Source: Zetaproteobacteria bacterium
GTDB taxonomy: Bacteria > Pseudomonadota > Zetaproteobacteria > Mariprofundales > J009
Reading direction: 5' to 3'
NCBI GenBank assembly: GCA_003696765.1
Contig: RFFX01000028.1
Coordinates: 1 to 47,489 of the forward strand
Length of the DNA stretch: 47,489 bases
A program made the position numbers and the translations under genes. Under the pieces are notes generated by a model. It was given only the letters and a program-made list of their open reading frames with translations, made no database searches and had not been told where the DNA came from. Positions 45,713 through 47,489 of this stretch are shown in pieces. The stretch's first letter is position 1; every line of letters starts with the position of its first letter.

Positions 45713-46900
45713 GTGCCGGCTTCGCGGGAAGCCGGCATCCGCGGCCGGGCGGGGGGGGTCGACGTGCTGGTCAGCGCGGGCGAGCCCTCCGGCGACATGC
45801 ATGCGGCGGAGGTGGTGCGGGCGCTGCGGCGGCGGGCGCCGGGGCTGACCGTCGCCGGCCTGGCCGGCCCGGCGATGCGCGCCGCCGGCTGCCGGGCGTG
45901 GGTCACACAGGAGCAGCTTGCGGTGATGGGACTGGTCGAGGTGGTGCGCCATCTTCCGCGCATCCACGCCGTCGGGCGGCTGCTGCTCGAACGGGCGGCC
46001 GCCTGCCGGCCGAAGGCGGCGGTGCTGGTCGACTTCTCCAGCTTCCACATACGCTTGGGTGCCCGGCTGCGGGCGCTGGGCATCCCGGTGGTGCATTACA
46101 TCGCCCCCAAGCTGTGGGCCTGGGGTGCGTGGCGGGTGAGGCGGCTGGCCCGCTCGCAGGATCTGCTCGCCGCCATCTTCCCGTTCGAGGAGGAGTGGTT
46201 CGCCCGGCACGGCATCCGCGCGCGCTATGTCGGCAATCCGGTCGCCAGTCGGGCGGATGGCGGCTGGAGCCGGGCGGAGCTCTGCCGCCGGCTGGGGCTC
46301 GATCGGGCGCGCAGGGTGCTGGCGCTGCTGCCCGGCTCCCGCCCCTCCGAGCTGGACCGCCACCTGCCGCTGCTCGCCACGGTGATGGCCCGGCTGCGCG
46401 CGGAGGATCCCGCGCTGCAGGTGGTGGTGCCGCAGGCGCCGGGGCTCTCATCCGCGGCGCTCGCCCCGCTGCGCGCCCAGGGGGGGGTGGTGGTGCCACG
46501 CCTGCAGCCGGAGTTTGCGCTGCGCGTCGATGCGGCGGTGGCGGTCTCGGGGACGGCGACGCTGGAGCTGGCCCTGTGGGGGACGCCGACGGTGCTGGTC
46601 TACCGCGCCGCGCCAACAACCATCTGGCTGGCCCGCCGGCTGGTCGGGCTCAACTGCGTCGGGCTGGCCAACATTCTGCTGGACGACCAGGAGATCATGC
46701 CCGAGCTGATCCAGGAGCAGGCCACCCCCGATCGGGTGGTCGCCTGCGTGCGGCCGCTGCTCGCCGGCGGGGAGGCGGCGGCGCGGCAGCGGTGGCACTT
46801 CGCCCGGCTGCGCGATACCATGGGCAGCGACGATCCGGCACAACGGGTGGCGGACGCAGTGATCTCGCTGGGAGGAGTGGATGTCGGATCCGCCCGCTGA
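45713..46900 (+). CDS. lpxB: Lipid-A-disaccharide synthase, with a repeat-derived N-terminus
   Basis: LpxB joins lipid X and UDP-diacylglucosamine to the lipid A disaccharide. From GTG 45713 the protein is 395 aa. The conserved core starts VLVSAGEPSGDMHAAEVVRALR. FSSFHIRLGARLRALGIPVVHY, PKLWAWGAWRVRRLAR, PFEEEWFARHGIRARYVGNPV, LLPGSRPSELDRHLPLL, SGTATLELALWGTPTVLVYRA and NILLDDQEIMPELIQ (some in parts) match the family. The first 15 or so residues ([15 protein letters not shown]) are encoded by repeat copy K and have no family counterpart. GTG 45764 is an alternative start that would remove them but would also trim the first conserved strand. GTG 45713 has the far better ribosome binding site. 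Confidence 0.95.
   Translation: MPASREAGIRGRAGGVDVLVSAGEPSGDMHAAEVVRALRRRAPGLTVAGLAGPAMRAAGCRAWVTQEQLAVMGLVEVVRHLPRIHAVGRLLLERAAACRPKAAVLVDFSSFHIRLGARLRALGIPVVHYIAPKLWAWGAWRVRRLARSQDLLAAIFPFEEEWFARHGIRARYVGNPVASRADGGWSRAELCRRLGLDRARRVLALLPGSRPSELDRHLPLLATVMARLRAEDPALQVVVPQAPGLSSAALAPLRAQGGVVVPRLQPEFALRVDAAVAVSGTATLELALWGTPTVLVYRAAPTTIWLARRLVGLNCVGLANILLDDQEIMPELIQEQATPDRVVACVRPLLAGGEAAARQRWHFARLRDTMGSDDPAQRVADAVISLGGVDVGSAR
45715..45752 (+). repeat. Multi-hairpin intergenic repeat, copy K (truncated, inside lpxB)
   Basis: GCCGGCTTCGCGGGAAGCC gives H1, and ATCCGCGGCCGGGCGG is the start of H2. It lies between the lpxB ribosome binding site and the first conserved lpxB codons and is read in frame without a stop. 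Copies C and F keep the same H1-H2 portion. Confidence 0.75.
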
Positions 46901-47489
46901 TCCGCCGACGGCGCTGGGGCCCGCCGCGTCCTTCCTGGTGGTGTTGATCGCGCTGCTCGCCCTGGGCGGGTGGGCGGTCGATCACGCCGCCCTCGCCGCC
47001 GCCTTTCCGCCGATCGCCGACATGACCTTCAACACCGCGCTCGCCTTTCTGCTGCTCGCCACAGCCCTGCTGCTGCCGGCGGGGAGAGCGGAGGGGGAGG
47101 CACGCCGCCGCCTGCGCATGCTGCTCGCCGCCGCTGTCGCCCTCTTTGCCGCCCTGTCGCTGATCGAGGATCTCTTCTCGGTCGATCTGGCCATCGACAA
47201 CCTGCTGTTTCACACCCCGCCGCTGGAGACATCCTCGCCCCATCCCGGGCGCATGTCGCCGCTGACCGCCACCGCCTTCCTGCTCTCCGCCGGGGCGCTC
47301 CTGCTGCTCGCCCGGCGAGGGGATCCCGCGGTGCCGGCGGTAGTGGTGCATGCGATGATCCTGACCGTCGGCCTGACGGGCCTGGTCGGTTTTGCCATGC
47401 ACCTGCTGATCCGCGAGGTGCCGCCATCGCAGCGTCATCTCTTCTCCATCTCCGAGATGACCGCGCTCGCCTTCCTGCTGCTCGCCGCA
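46881..47489 (+). CDS. Multi-pass membrane protein, N-terminal part (cut by window edge)
   Basis: An open frame begins at ATG 46881, with GGAGGAG just upstream, and runs off the right edge (203 codons seen). The product has several hydrophobic helices: about 15-32 (ASFLVVLIALLALGGWAV), 48-67, 78-95, 125-142, 150-172 and 190 onward. Between them are short loops including PHPGRMSPLTATAFLLSAGALLLL. This pattern resembles the membrane sensor domains found at the N-terminus of some histidine kinases and GGDEF proteins, but no catalytic part is in the window, so that is only a suggestion. It overlaps the end of lpxB by 20 bases. Confidence 0.75.
   Translation, partial: MSDPPADPPTALGPAASFLVVLIALLALGGWAVDHAALAAAFPPIADMTFNTALAFLLLATALLLPAGRAEGEARRRLRMLLAAAVALFAALSLIEDLFSVDLAIDNLLFHTPPLETSSPHPGRMSPLTATAFLLSAGALLLLARRGDPAVPAVVVHAMILTVGLTGLVGFAMHLLIREVPPSQRHLFSISEMTALAFLLLAA

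Overview
The window is GC-rich chromosomal DNA from a Gram-negative proteobacterium. The evidence is an outer-membrane set (bamA, bamB, skp, lpxD, lpxA, lpxB), rseP, ratA/rnfH, and a long ilvA with two regulatory domains. UDP-diacylglucosamine hydrolysis is assigned to an LpxI (DUF1009) type enzyme rather than LpxH. The gene neighbourhoods look like a beta/gamma/zeta-type proteobacterium, but I cannot place the species from sequence alone. Almost all of it is densely packed core genome; I see no phage, transposase, plasmid or CRISPR genes.

Layout. 1-7984 (minus strand): grpE, dnaK, dnaJ, dapB, argC, a membrane coiled-coil protein, a gamma-class carbonic anhydrase and the start of a ppx/gppA phosphatase. 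8306-14475 (plus): a large hybrid sensor kinase, a tiny membrane dihaem cytochrome c, nadK and recN. 14497-18227 (minus): thrC, hom and an AlaC-type aminotransferase. 18446-19270 (plus): an HDOD protein. 19275-23155 (minus): trpE-trpG-trpD-trpC, coupled by overlaps. 23233: tRNA-Ala(GGC). 23540-27550 (minus): an RnfH-like protein, ratA, der, bamB and a YfgM-like protein. 27841-31845: PerM-type permease (minus), htpX (plus), ilvA and tRNA-Ser(GCU) (minus). 32096-47489 (plus): rpsB-tsf-pyrH-frr-uppS-cdsA-dxr-rseP-bamA-skp-lpxD-fabZ-lpxA-lpxI-lpxB, then the start of a multi-pass membrane protein cut by the window edge.

The most unusual content is a dispersed family of about 140-170 nt repeats: eight long and three truncated copies in 47 kb. 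Each long copy is a chain of five hairpins (called H1-H5 here), and the stems vary by compensating changes on both arms. Orientation 'F' means the order H1 to H5. The right end of F reads ATC-ATG and coincides with the start codon of argC, hom and frr. One copy fills the dapB-argC gap from stop codon to start codon. H1-H2 fragments lie at the 5' ends of dnaJ and alaC, and one forms the probable N-terminal codons of lpxB. Because the family sits between co-transcribed genes and supplies start codons and coding sequence, it looks like an ERIC/RPE-like palindromic element that has become part of the expression signals. I do not recognise it as a named family.

Two genes (the HDOD protein and bamB) appear to use non-canonical start codons, ATC and CTG, behind good ribosome binding sites.
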